From a virus: a stretch of 64,000 nt of DNA. Under the pieces are notes generated by a model that saw only the letters and a list, made by a program, of their open reading frames with translations, was not told the DNA's origin and searched no databases. Numbering within the stretch: position 1 is the first letter of the stretch; each line of letters starts with the position of its first letter. Below, piece by piece: positions 24,076-32,174 of this stretch. The stretch is taken from positions 1 through 64,000 of the IMG/VR virus record IMGVR_UViG_3300023172_000016; one strand, written 5' to 3'. A program made the position numbers and the translations under genes.

Positions 24076-24687
24076 TCATATTAAAAATTTTAGTATTTTG
24101 TCCTTTACCCCAGATTGCTTAACACCTTCCCAGTCTCTTGGGGTCCACACAAAGTTTTTTAGACCCCATTCTCTTTCTACCTCTCCGTAAGCGGTGTTAA
24201 TATTAATTCCCATATTTAGGTCATCAATAGCTACCCAATGGGTAACTGGAGGGTTCTTACTTAGCCATCGTGTGATTTCAAAATATCTTTGTTGTTCCAT
24301 ATCATCAACACGACTCCAAGGGAAGTCTGAATGATCTTCAGGTAAAAATCCCTCTTCTTTCCACATAGTGTAATGAAATCTCTCAGTAACCGCATACGGG
24401 CGTTTTTTGATGCCTTGAGATTCGTAATAATCGCCAAGCTCGTCTAGTGTAGCATGAAATCTCCAGTCAGAACTTACCACAATCTCAGCCCCGGTTTTTT
24501 CTAATATGGAGTTTAATACTTTAACAGCTTTAGGGTCAAAGTTATCAAATCTGAGATTCACAGGGATCTCACTATTCATTGGGCGAGGATTGCTTTTGGT
24601 ATAAATCTTCTTTTGCTTTTTATACCTGCTTCCCCAGTTACTTGCCAAGCAAATAACTCCGTCATTATCTAAAAAAATTACTTTCAT
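24076..24687 (-). CDS. HAD-domain phosphatase-like protein
   Basis: 203 residues. Motif I is IFLDNDGV, in which the second Asp is followed by GV, as in the HAD domain found in RNA-repair proteins; VVSSDWR supplies motif II; VAIDDLN is the acidic C-terminal motif. It may dephosphorylate nucleic-acid ends or nucleotides. Its ATG overlaps a TGA that closes a possible extension of the upstream reading frame. Confidence 0.65.
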   Translation of the reverse strand: MKVIFLDNDGVICLASNWGSRYKKQKKIYTKSNPRPMNSEIPVNLRFDNFDPKAVKVLNSILEKTGAEIVVSSDWRFHATLDELGDYYESQGIKKRPYAVTERFHYTMWKEEGFLPEDHSDFPWSRVDDMEQQRYFEITRWLSKNPPVTHWVAIDDLNMGININTAYGEVEREWGLKNFVWTPRDWEGVKQSGVKDKILKFLI

Positions 24688-24752
24688 ATCTCGAAGGGCC
24701 CTCCAGATTCTGGCTTTGGTCCAGCTACTTCAGTTTGAGATCCAGTTTGTCC

Positions 24753-25121
24753 TTATATTTTTAGTTCTCCATTATTTATTCTTTCCTGGAGTGCTGGGTT
24801 AATTTTTACCTCTCCGCCAGGTGAGAATTTAACAACAAAATTATCAAGGTATGGATTTCTCTCTTTATCGAATCTCCCATCCATCTCAAATAAAATATGA
24901 ATTTCAGATCCTGTTGATTCTGCTAGTTCCTTAAGGTCATTAACAGAATCTGTAACATCTAAATCACCAAACCATATTTTAGTTTTCCCTACAAAGATAT
25001 TAGCATTAAAAACAACAATGTGGTCTGGGAATGTTTGAGCATATCCACTTTTACTTGCAGATATCATTTTGCCTTGAATGCCAAGAATATCTTTTGCAAT
25101 CTGAATGTATAAATCCTCCAT
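24753..25121 (-). CDS. Hypothetical protein with an in-frame post-stop extension
   Basis: 122 residues to the TAA at 24753-24755, beta-rich (HIVVFNANIFVGKTKIWFGDLDV). The frame continues after the TAA for 22 sense codons rich in Gly, Pro and Glu and closes at a TGA (24684-24686) that overlaps the next ATG, as most gene junctions here do. That suggests a nonsense change or read-through. No family is recognised. Confidence 0.5.
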   Translation of the reverse strand: MEDLYIQIAKDILGIQGKMISASKSGYAQTFPDHIVVFNANIFVGKTKIWFGDLDVTDSVNDLKELAESTGSEIHILFEMDGRFDKERNPYLDNFVVKFSPGGEVKINPALQERINNGELKI

Positions 25122-25178
25122 GGGTAGTTTTAAATTTCTTAAGGTTTTTACCCCATGGAGGATAATTAGTTTCGAGTG

Positions 25179-26276
25179 TTATGAGTTGTGGTTGTGAATA
25201 TCCAATATAAATTTGTAATCAATCTGCTTTAAGAACTCCACATAGAGATTGATAGCGTTGGAGACGTCATTCTTGTGAGCCATCTCCACTGTAGTATGCA
25301 TGTACTTCAGGGGTGTCGCAAGAATTGCAGTAGGAATACTTTCCAAAAAGAAAGCCATTGTGTCGTTGCCATAAGATCCGACCGTTAGTTGAAGAGGGAT
25401 ATTATCATCAGCTGCTACCTGTCTTAGCTTAGCATTGATCTTCCTATGGTTCTGAGCAGTGTATTCAATGCAGGGCCCATCACCTCCTTTGGTATCTCCG
25501 TCCTTTGATTTATCAATCCTTGGAGTGTTTGTGTTGTGACAAACGTCATGTACCAGTGCTAAAGAGGCATCAAGTTTTTTCGCAATCATTTTAGCACCAT
25601 ATAAACCAACTTCCTCTTGAACGGAATTAACTACGATAAGATTAAACGGGAGGCTGATTTTTTCTTCGTGTATTCTTCTAGCTACCTCAGCAATAATGTA
25701 TCCACCGATCTTATTGTCGAGGGATCTACCAACCCAATAATCCCCCATTTCTCTGAGAGGGTCGTTAAATGTTACAAGACATCCAACCTCAATTCCTGAA
25801 GATATAACGTCCTCCTTGCTTTCCATACCTGTATCAATCCAAAGTTCGTGCTGGTCTGGACCTTCTTCAACATAATTTTTTCTGGTGTGAATTGCTGGCC
25901 ATCCAAATACTCCGGGTATTTTTTGTCCTTCGTGGGTATGGATAATTACATCCTTGGAGGGGGCAATCATATTGTCAGACCCGCCGTGTCTTTTTACTCT
26001 AATGTATCCCTCTTTTTCAATATTGGTAATAATCCAAGCAATTTCATCACAGTGTGCTTCAATTACAACATTGGGAGCATCTGGATTTTGTAAACCACCA
26101 CCATTTCTAGAATAAATTGTAGCAACTGCAGTTCCATAAGGATCTAGTTCGACCTTGTCTGCATATTTTTTCATCTCCTGCACCCAGATTGTTTGCCCCT
26201 CTGATTCTTGAGCTACCGGAGCATAGGCATCTAGATATCTGTAAATGAAGGGTCTTTCACCTAGATTGTTTTCCAT
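25179..26276 (-). CDS. M42-family aminopeptidase
   Basis: 365 residues. All dinuclear metal ligands and catalytic residues of M42 (glutamyl aminopeptidase/FrvX) are in place: EAHCDE (His75, Asp77), RSLDNKIGGY (Asp187), NSVQEEVGLYGA (Glu221-Glu222), VHDV (Asp244) and KYMHTTVEM (His327). These are dodecameric, cytosolic peptidases that trim N-terminal residues of peptides. In a phage it may recycle amino acids from host protein breakdown, perhaps downstream of the phage ClpP. No signal peptide. Confidence 0.92.
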   Translation of the reverse strand: MENNLGERPFIYRYLDAYAPVAQESEGQTIWVQEMKKYADKVELDPYGTAVATIYSRNGGGLQNPDAPNVVIEAHCDEIAWIITNIEKEGYIRVKRHGGSDNMIAPSKDVIIHTHEGQKIPGVFGWPAIHTRKNYVEEGPDQHELWIDTGMESKEDVISSGIEVGCLVTFNDPLREMGDYWVGRSLDNKIGGYIIAEVARRIHEEKISLPFNLIVVNSVQEEVGLYGAKMIAKKLDASLALVHDVCHNTNTPRIDKSKDGDTKGGDGPCIEYTAQNHRKINAKLRQVAADDNIPLQLTVGSYGNDTMAFFLESIPTAILATPLKYMHTTVEMAHKNDVSNAINLYVEFLKQIDYKFILDIHNHNS

Positions 26277-26295
26277 TCTTTCTATTATTTGTTAA

Positions 26296-27087
26296 TTATT
26301 CTTTTATCTGTGTGTCCGGCATAATTTGGGAAAGGTACATATTGGAGTCAAGAATAACTTTTTCACAATTTCTCTGTTCAGACATTTCACTAATCCACTC
26401 ATCCCAATATTCATCCAGGAGGTTAATAAACGACTCTGGATTACCCCTCAGCCTGTATCTTCTGATATACTCATCCTTTAAAGACCTTTTTGGGTAAACC
26501 AGAACAAATGGAATATTATATTTTTCTAAAGCATCCCTAACCGTTTTATGAGAGGAAACTAGGATACGATCTATAGAAGGGTCATTAATTTTCTCCTCAA
26601 TATGTTTAATGTAATTTTCTGGGAAATCCTCCTTAGGGAATTTAGAGCTGTCTAAATCTAAAACACCAAGATCGGAAATATCAGAATATGTTGATTTACC
26701 TGTTCCAGGAAATGCTGAATAAACTTTAATCCTGTACTTTGATTCTTTCGGTGGATCGTCATAAAGCCCCATCTCTTGGTCTAGTCTCATCATTTCTGTG
26801 AGTGCTTTTTCTCTGATTGTTTTTTGAATCCCCTCTTCATCAGCTGCTTTTCTAACAGCATCTAGCAACGATTCTCTAAGATCCTCAAACTCTATATCGG
26901 TGTGTGGTGAGTTGTAGCATTCAAACTCAATTCTATCAACAGAGTTATCACGAAGACCTACGACATGGTAGTCATCCATCTTCTTTTGTAAATCCTCGAA
27001 AGCTATTTCTTCTATCTTTCTGGAGTCAATAGATCCAATAGGAAATCTAACTACCAGTATCGGCTTTGCTATTTTCTTTTTCGTCAT
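26296..27087 (-). CDS. P-loop kinase-like protein
   Basis: 263 residues. A Walker A motif (SAFPGTGKST) lies near residue 128, followed by SDLGVLDLDSSKFPKE and RILVSSHKTVRDAL, the layout of small nucleoside/nucleotide or polynucleotide kinases. The first 120 residues are an extra helical domain of unknown type. Substrate not known. Confidence 0.6.
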   Translation of the reverse strand: MTKKKIAKPILVVRFPIGSIDSRKIEEIAFEDLQKKMDDYHVVGLRDNSVDRIEFECYNSPHTDIEFEDLRESLLDAVRKAADEEGIQKTIREKALTEMMRLDQEMGLYDDPPKESKYRIKVYSAFPGTGKSTYSDISDLGVLDLDSSKFPKEDFPENYIKHIEEKINDPSIDRILVSSHKTVRDALEKYNIPFVLVYPKRSLKDEYIRRYRLRGNPESFINLLDEYWDEWISEMSEQRNCEKVILDSNMYLSQIMPDTQIKE

Positions 27088-27097
27088 GCGGTTCTTT

Positions 27098-27262
27098 TTA
27101 ATCCATGTCTTCCTTCGAAGGGTGGTTATTTGGTCTTCCTAGAAAGTCAGTTCTTTCACCCTTCTCCTCCTTATCATAACCCCATTTAAAGATTCTAAAA
27201 ACCATAACTAATCCGGCCAAGCCGAACATTAGGATAAGGGAAAGTAGTGGAAAATCAATCAT
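27098..27262 (-). CDS. 54-residue membrane protein
   Basis: 54 codons, ATG start: one hydrophobic segment (residues 5-24) and a charged tail (WGYDKEEKGERTDFLGRPNNHPSKEDMD) that would face the cytoplasm. It sits between the tRNA-Arg and the kinase gene. Not recognised. Confidence 0.5.
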   Translation of the reverse strand: MIDFPLLSLILMFGLAGLVMVFRIFKWGYDKEEKGERTDFLGRPNNHPSKEDMD

Positions 27263-27281
27263 AGTTTTTAATTTTTGTTAG

Positions 27282-27353
27282 TAGCCCCGCCAGGAATCGA
27301 ACCTGGATCAAAAGTTTAGGAAACCCCCATTCTATCCGTTGAACTACGGGGCC
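27282..27353 (-). tRNA. tRNA-Arg(CCT)
   Basis: Cloverleaf on the - strand: acceptor GGCCCCG/CGGGGCT, T loop TTCGATT, anticodon loop TTCCTAA. The anticodon stem is built mainly from G-U pairs, which is weak. No CCA is encoded. Reads AGG, a codon used often in this genome. Confidence 0.8.
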
Positions 27354-27369
27354 AGCATTTATTTGTTAA

Positions 27370-28047
27370 TTAAATATAAGATTTTCTAAACAATGCTATA
27401 ACATCCTTTGCGTCATCAACAGCATCGTGTGTGACAACTTTATCCAAACCTGCTCTTTCCTTGCAAAGGCTTAGACCTGGAAGAGATTCATCATTTTTCC
27501 AATCCGTAAATAATACACTTGGATCTAAAACCCTTTGTCTAATCCTCACTAGTTGTTTCCATCTAGGAAGTCTAACTAAGAACTTCATATCGAAAGTAGC
27601 AAAGTTTTTCCCAGCTGCTGATATGGTAATTGGTCTGGTTTTGTTTGTAATTGCTGGTAGCATTTTGCCATTTTTCCTCGTGACATAACCATCAGACACT
27701 GGATCGTTTAGTTTAACGAAACCATTCTCTGCTAACCAATAATAGAACTCTTCTGCAACATCATCCTCATTCATGAATTTCATGCCTGTGAGTCTTTCAA
27801 GATCAAATATTTCACTATCGTCCTCGGCTGTTTGGTAATGAACAATGGATTCGATGATTTCCTTGTTCATGTTAATTGCATAAGGAGATCCCTCGATTCT
27901 TTTGTGTAAGATAGCTGCATGGAAGGTCGGAAGATCCTCCATGGGTTTAATGTTGTTGGTGTCTTCAATGACTGCACCAATTGTTAGGATCTGACAATTT
28001 TCTGGGTCAAGTCCTGTGGTTTCTAAATCTATGCTTATGTACTTCAT
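27370..28047 (-). CDS. DEDD 3'-5' exonuclease
   Basis: 225 residues, DnaQ fold: ISIDLETTGLDP (Asp7, Glu9), NFATFDMKFL (third acid) and the C-terminal THDAVDDA, which gives the DEDDh His and Asp. It is a free-standing exonuclease with no polymerase domain attached. Because the DNA polymerase in this window lacks its N-terminal half, this could supply proofreading, but it may also act in DNA repair or host DNA breakdown. Confidence 0.85.
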   Translation of the reverse strand: MKYISIDLETTGLDPENCQILTIGAVIEDTNNIKPMEDLPTFHAAILHKRIEGSPYAINMNKEIIESIVHYQTAEDDSEIFDLERLTGMKFMNEDDVAEEFYYWLAENGFVKLNDPVSDGYVTRKNGKMLPAITNKTRPITISAAGKNFATFDMKFLVRLPRWKQLVRIRQRVLDPSVLFTDWKNDESLPGLSLCKERAGLDKVVTHDAVDDAKDVIALFRKSYI

Positions 28048-28057
28048 TTATCTCCTA

Positions 28058-28390
28058 TTATGATCCTACTTTCCTTGAATTTTTGTGATTTGTCCTTATG
28101 ATTATCTCAACCTCACGGTCGTCTAAAATTCCAAAATTAACTTCTTCCTGTTCTTTCCAAGCTTTATACTGTACTACATAGTTTCCTTGTATAACTATTT
28201 CGTACTTGGAAGGCTCGTTTATAACCTCATATCTAATGAGGATACAATATGCGCTTGGGAAAGAAACCGATTTAACATCTACGACACGGTCCTCAGTTTT
28301 TTTGATTTTCTTCTGTGAGAACTTATTTACCCATTTCCAGAATCTATTTTTTCCTGGATTGCCCAATATTTTAAATTGCATAACTTTCAA
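28058..28390 (-). CDS. Hypothetical protein
   Basis: 110 residues, basic N-terminus (GKNRFWKWVNKFSQKKIKKTEDR) and beta-rich C-terminus (YEIVIQGNYVVQYKAWKEQEEVNFGI). A start at the Met four codons in is also possible. Not recognised. Followed by the exonuclease gene. Confidence 0.5.
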   Translation of the reverse strand: MKVMQFKILGNPGKNRFWKWVNKFSQKKIKKTEDRVVDVKSVSFPSAYCILIRYEVINEPSKYEIVIQGNYVVQYKAWKEQEEVNFGILDDREVEIIIRTNHKNSRKVGS

Positions 28391-28452
28391 TGACTGGTGT
28401 ATCTTTCTATCCTCAATAATAGCATTGTTTCCCGTAATAAAAAAACGAGCAC

Positions 28453-28478
28453 AAAAAAGGCCTCAATATTTGAGACCC
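28453..28478 (-). terminator. Intrinsic terminator
   Basis: ggtctcaa/ttgaggcc stem with a short loop (one G-U), followed by six T on the - strand. It ends the transcript of the 63-residue acidic gene. Confidence 0.75.
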
Positions 28479-28503
28479 TTAATTTTCTGTGAGTTTATAA
28501 CTC

Positions 28504-28695
28504 TTAGATGAATAGAATCAAATCACCAAACGAATCCCAATCACCATTGTCCTTTTCAGATTCTTTATCCGAATCATCATGTTCGTTCTCGGTTATTTCA
28601 GAATAGTAATCCCCGTAGGAATCATAGTGTGGAAGGAAAAAAGGATGGTCGGCTGCAGATTTTTCTGGGTTGTTAGGGGAAGGTGGCTGGTTCAT
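28504..28695 (-). CDS. Small acidic protein
   Basis: 63 residues, Pro-rich start and a strongly acidic middle (ENEHDDSDKESEKDNGDWD). Probably disordered. It is bounded by the tRNA-Cys gene upstream and a terminator downstream. Not recognised; such acidic phage peptides can act as DNA mimics, but there is no direct sign of that. Confidence 0.45.
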   Translation of the reverse strand: MNQPPSPNNPEKSAADHPFFLPHYDSYGDYYSEITENEHDDSDKESEKDNGDWDSFGDLILFI

Positions 28696-28748
28696 TTTGT
28701 GGATTGGATTTTCTTGTATTTATCTTAGAATTTATTTTTTTTAAACTG

Positions 28749-28821
28749 AGGCACAGACTGGATTCGAACCAGTGAATAACGGATTTGCAGTCCGCTCCCT
28801 TAGCCACTTGGGTACTGTGCC
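28749..28821 (-). tRNA. tRNA-Cys(GCA)
   Basis: Good cloverleaf: GGCACAG/CTGTGCC acceptor, anticodon loop CTGCAAA, T arm ACTGG-TTCGAAT-CCAGT, and U73 as in tRNA-Cys. No CCA encoded. A degraded relative lies at 30587. Confidence 0.92.
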
Positions 28822-28965
28822 TTATGCAGGTACAGGAGTTTGTATTTTAGACCCGGTTGGAAGTTGAGCGCTTGCTAATTCTTTTGCAATTATAGAATTT
28901 GGTGCTTCGATATAAAGTCTTAGTGTTCCTCCCCTTTGTAAAATATAATCAACCCTGTATTTCAT
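28822..28965 (-). CDS. 47-residue hypothetical protein
   Basis: 47 codons between two tRNA genes, ATG start; beta strand then helix (LRLYIEAPNSIIAKELASAQL) and a polar C-terminus. Its stop abuts the tRNA-Cys 5' end, so translation and tRNA processing would share the transcript. Not recognised. Confidence 0.45.
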   Translation of the reverse strand: MKYRVDYILQRGGTLRLYIEAPNSIIAKELASAQLPTGSKIQTPVPA

Positions 28966-28984
28966 CTCTTAATTAATTAGTTAG

Positions 28985-29070
28985 TAGTCCGGGCGGGACT
29001 CGAACCCGCACGAGCATTACTGCTCAAAAGATTTTAAGTCTTTCATGTCTACCGATTCCATCACCGGACC
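28985..29070 (-). tRNA. tRNA-Leu(TAA)
   Basis: Class II tRNA with long variable arm (GAGCAGTAATGCTC), anticodon loop CTTAAAA, acceptor GGTCCGG/CCGGACT, A73. Reads UUA, which suits an AT-rich genome. Confidence 0.9.
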
Positions 29071-29104
29071 AACTCCACAAATCTAAGATATGGCTGGAAA
29101 ATGT

Positions 29105-29974
29105 CTACGATCTTTTTTGGTAAACTTTCAAGTTTTTAACAATCATGCTTCCCTCTGTGGGTGAATTACCATCTTTGGGCTCTTTTAATCCATTATTTAA
29201 GATAATAAATTGTTCAGCAGAATTGCACTTTAGCATTGCATGAATTTTACAAACTTGAACCAGTTGTCCGTCGAAGTAGATCTTTATAAACTTATCAGTC
29301 CAGTGAATTGCATACTGAACAAATCTATCCTGCGGATCTTTGACAAATATTCTAGGCGCTCCGTAATCCTTCTTACCTTCTTGCCAAGTATTCCCTGTTC
29401 CCCAATGGATGTTTGGTTTTAATGAAATATCATTTACATCCTGATCTGTATAAGCCTCAAAAATATCAATCTCTGGTGGCCAGGAGTTAGTACCACTGGT
29501 CCAAAATGCTGACCATTGCATTTCCTCTTTTGGGAGCTGAATCTCAGCTTCTATCCAGCCATACTTAAAAGATCTTTTTGAACTTATCAAACCAGAAGCC
29601 CAAGGAAGCGTAAACTCATCAGGAAGTTCGGGTTTTTGTTGCCATTGGGGTAGATCCTTTTTGTATATGGTTTTTGGTAAATATTTGTTTTCTAAAACCA
29701 AACCCTCCTTCGTGTTTTTAGTAGCTTCACCCGTCCAATACCACCAAAGTTGATCTGTGTGGAAAAATCCCCAGGGCTGGCCATATCTCCATTCATCCAT
29801 GTTGAGTGAAGTGGAGGTGAAATCATCTTCGAAGGCTAATACATATCCCTCGGGCGGAAGAACCTTTCTTTCGCCAGTAACCTCTTTTTTAGAAAGCCTC
29901 CAAGCTTTGTATTGTAACCAAAAATTATAAAGGTTACCCAAGGGGATTCTTTGTAGATAGTGTTTAAGTACCAT
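29105..29974 (-). CDS. GH16-like beta-glycanase
   Basis: 289 residues. The catalytic E-x-D-x-x-E motif is PPEIDIFEAY (Glu168, Asp170, Glu173). LAFEDDFTSTSLNMDEW at the start of the domain and FVQYAIHWTDKFIKIYFDGQLV at the end are typical of GH16 glucanases and galactanases. There is no signal peptide; the first 35 residues are basic and helical. It may act on host exopolysaccharide at lysis or in the particle. The substrate (glucan, galactan or other) cannot be read off. Confidence 0.82.
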   Translation of the reverse strand: MVLKHYLQRIPLGNLYNFWLQYKAWRLSKKEVTGERKVLPPEGYVLAFEDDFTSTSLNMDEWRYGQPWGFFHTDQLWWYWTGEATKNTKEGLVLENKYLPKTIYKKDLPQWQQKPELPDEFTLPWASGLISSKRSFKYGWIEAEIQLPKEEMQWSAFWTSGTNSWPPEIDIFEAYTDQDVNDISLKPNIHWGTGNTWQEGKKDYGAPRIFVKDPQDRFVQYAIHWTDKFIKIYFDGQLVQVCKIHAMLKCNSAEQFIILNNGLKEPKDGNSPTEGSMIVKNLKVYQKRS

Positions 29975-29988
29975 AGATATATTTTTAT

Positions 29989-29997
29989 CTATATAAC
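29989..29997 (-). promoter_or_regulatory. GTTATATAG promoter-like box
   Basis: Fifteen bases upstream of the GH16-like gene, overlapping the stop of the DUF3431-like gene. Confidence 0.3.
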
Positions 29998-30564
29998 CAC
30001 ATTAAGAGACCTGTTGAAAATATATCCCCATATTCTTTCCATCACACAGGGAAAATCATCGTACTCCTCATGCATTTCCATAAGTCTTTCGTAAAATTCC
30101 TTAGACCTAGATTTTATTGAAGATGCAGGAACAACAAACTGAGCTCCAGCAAAAAAGGAATAAAAACCCAATCTAAAACCAAAGATTCTTTTGAAGTATT
30201 CGTCGAGTCTCAGACCTACGTGATCCGGCCATCCATTCCCGGCAGAACCGAAAAAATATCTACCGAAGGGATTGAAATATATAAAATCCTTTCCAGAATT
30301 TTCTTGCTGAACTATCTCTTCAAAGATTGTGTCATGGTTTGCGTGATCGAACGGATTTCCTTGAAGAAAACAATAATTTCCATCTAACCTTTCATAATTT
30401 TCGACTATAAAGGAAATGTATGTATAGGACTCTCTTCCTATATTTGGCATGAATTTGTTGTTTAGGAACTCTGAATTTTCTTCTTTCTTTATAACAAAAA
30501 CTTCCCCAGGCAGGTCTCTTGACCAACTCACATCTTCCAAATATTGGGCTATTACATATTTCAT
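29989..30564 (-). CDS. DUF3431-like protein
   Basis: 191 residues. YVIAQYLEDVSWSRDL at the start, MPNIGRESYTYISFIVENYERL and FLQGNPFDHA match the DUF3431 pattern, a family associated with glycan-modifying genes and predicted glycosyltransferase-like. Consistent with the many glycosyltransferase genes around it. It lies next to the chimeric tRNA. Confidence 0.65.
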   Translation of the reverse strand: MKYVIAQYLEDVSWSRDLPGEVFVIKKEENSEFLNNKFMPNIGRESYTYISFIVENYERLDGNYCFLQGNPFDHANHDTIFEEIVQQENSGKDFIYFNPFGRYFFGSAGNGWPDHVGLRLDEYFKRIFGFRLGFYSFFAGAQFVVPASSIKSRSKEFYERLMEMHEEYDDFPCVMERIWGYIFNRSLNVVI

Positions 30565-30586
30565 ATTGTATTTATTTATTTATTTG

Positions 30587-30659
30587 CACGCCAGGTAGGA
30601 TTCGAACCGGCGAATAGCGGTTTTGCAGACAGATCCATTAACCACTTGGGTACCTCGCC
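30587..30659 (-). pseudogene. Chimeric tRNA-Cys remnant with tRNA-Trp 3' end
   Basis: The 5' two thirds resemble tRNA-Cys(GCA): TACCCAAGTGG D arm, CTGCAAA anticodon loop, TATTC variable region. The 3' part, CCTACCTGGCGTG, is identical to the 3' end of the tRNA-Trp at 31307. As a result the acceptor (GGCGAGG against CTGGCGT) and T stem (GCCGG against CCTAC) no longer pair, and the anticodon stem has two mismatches. Almost certainly not a functional tRNA. Confidence 0.75.
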
Positions 30660-30660
30660 A

Positions 30661-31290
30661 TTATTTTATCCATCTATGATAATCCATATTTTGCATTTGG
30701 ATATCACTAAACCCAACTCTCTGAAATGCAATTGATGGAGAAAAGCAATATGCCTTACATCCCTTTTGTAAATCAGTAAGCATCACATCCAATGGTGCAT
30801 TCTTTTTAGATATCCGATCCAGAAAATTTCTAAAGAATTTACTGTTAATGCCAACAGCGTGAGTTGAGAATGTGTGATGCACTTGAACTAAATTCTCAGA
30901 TACCTGGATTGGAGCCTTAGCCCCTTTATGAGAGTTGTGATTACCACCAAAATATAAAAGGTCCCAGTCACCCGGAATTTGTTGACTCAATTCACTGAAA
31001 GACTCAATCTCTGGTGTAAAGTAGCAGTCATCCTCAAGGATTAATAGATTACCAGAGTTTCCTTCTATACATTTTTCGACTATATCAATGTTGGAAAGGA
31101 CCAGACCCAGCTCGGATGTTTTAATCGAGGTTTCTTTTGGATTTAGTTTCTTTCCGTCATAAGCAGAAAACCGCTGGACATTTTCTATATCCCATTTTTC
31201 GAACTCCAAAAGAGATTCTTCCCACTTGTCCATCCTCCTATCTAAATTGACACAAAATATGGATTCAAAGAAACTATTAATACCGGACAT
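30661..31290 (-). CDS. GT25-like glycosyltransferase
   Basis: 209 residues. SIFCVNLDRRMDKWEESL, then GLVLSNIDIVEKCIEGNSGNLLILEDDCYF is the GT25 pattern with EDD metal site. WDLLYFGGNHNS is also typical. It is shorter than the GT25-like protein at 8819 and has diverged from it. It lies between two tRNA genes. Acceptor unknown. Confidence 0.72.
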   Translation of the reverse strand: MSGINSFFESIFCVNLDRRMDKWEESLLEFEKWDIENVQRFSAYDGKKLNPKETSIKTSELGLVLSNIDIVEKCIEGNSGNLLILEDDCYFTPEIESFSELSQQIPGDWDLLYFGGNHNSHKGAKAPIQVSENLVQVHHTFSTHAVGINSKFFRNFLDRISKKNAPLDVMLTDLQKGCKAYCFSPSIAFQRVGFSDIQMQNMDYHRWIK

Positions 31291-31306
31291 ATGTTATTTA
31301 TCTTAG

Positions 31307-31379
31307 CACGCCAGGTAGGGCTCGAACCCACGGCCCTCGGTTTTGGAGACCGATGCTCTACCAACTGAGCTACTGGCGT
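31307..31379 (-). tRNA. tRNA-Trp(CCA)
   Basis: Intact cloverleaf: ACGCCAG/CTGGCGT acceptor, anticodon loop CTCCAAA, T arm GTGGG-TTCGAGC-CCTAC, G73 as in tRNA-Trp. Its 3' end is duplicated in the chimeric tRNA at 30587. Confidence 0.92.
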
Positions 31380-31385
31380 AAATTG

Positions 31386-31468
31386 TTGGCAGGGACGGAT
31401 TCGAACCGCCGTACTCCGAAGAGAGCAGATTTACAGTCTGCCGCCTTTAACCACTCGGCCACCTACCA
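31386..31468 (-). tRNA. tRNA-Tyr(GTA)
   Basis: Class II cloverleaf: TGGTAGG/CCTGCCA acceptor, anticodon loop CTGTAAA, long variable arm, T loop TTCGAAT, A73. Confidence 0.9.
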
Positions 31469-31479
31469 ATTTTGTACCC

Positions 31480-32160
31480 CTATTTCTTTCTAATTACCAG
31501 TTTAATATTCGGACCAGCGACGTAATGATCACCTAATATCTCCCATTCAGATTCTGGAAATTTACAATAGTGATAAATCATAGAACCCTTTCCCAATATT
31601 TCCTGACTTACTGTGTATTCATCAGTTTTAACAAATTCACCGTTGGAAAAGATGTTCCAGTAAATAATGGTGCCCTGCATGAAATTATCATCTACTGCAA
31701 TATAGGATCCGCTTTTCATTTTATCCTTAATTGCCAAAAACTCTAAAAATCCATGGAGCATTGAAGGTTCAGGGTTATAGATGTCCAGATCCCACGAATC
31801 AAGATGTACAAGATCTGGGGAACCTTCAAATTCCCTTAAAAACTTAACAGAATCCATCTTATAATGGTGAGAATTGTTAAATTCCGGTAAGGTCTCTTTT
31901 AAAAGCGATTCACTTCTTTCTGAGATCTCCTGATCTATATCAACTGAGTGGAATTCCCCTCCGTTCTCAAATGCCAAATGAGCAAAAAGAAAACCGAAGC
32001 ATCCATCTTCTAAATTCTGACTAGCTCCAGTTTCTATTACACGAAGATTATCTACCGTATGTAGATCAATCAGGTTAGAAATAACTTGAGCCTGACCTAT
32101 CCTATAGGAAGGTGGTGAAATGGAATTAAAGAATTCCAAAGATTTTTCCCAATTTTTCAT
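31480..32160 (-). CDS. Class I SAM-dependent methyltransferase-like protein
   Basis: 226 residues. LRVIETGASQNLEDG resembles motif I (ExGxx), followed by GEFHSVDIDQE and DLVHLDSWDLD, the core of a Rossmann methyltransferase related to cephalosporin-hydroxylase/FkbM-type proteins. YIAVDDNFM further supports this. Likely modifies a glycan or small molecule. It sits inside the tRNA array. Confidence 0.65.
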   Translation of the reverse strand: MKNWEKSLEFFNSISPPSYRIGQAQVISNLIDLHTVDNLRVIETGASQNLEDGCFGFLFAHLAFENGGEFHSVDIDQEISERSESLLKETLPEFNNSHHYKMDSVKFLREFEGSPDLVHLDSWDLDIYNPEPSMLHGFLEFLAIKDKMKSGSYIAVDDNFMQGTIIYWNIFSNGEFVKTDEYTVSQEILGKGSMIYHYCKFPESEWEILGDHYVAGPNIKLVIRKK

Positions 32161-32174
32161 AATATCCGTATTTG

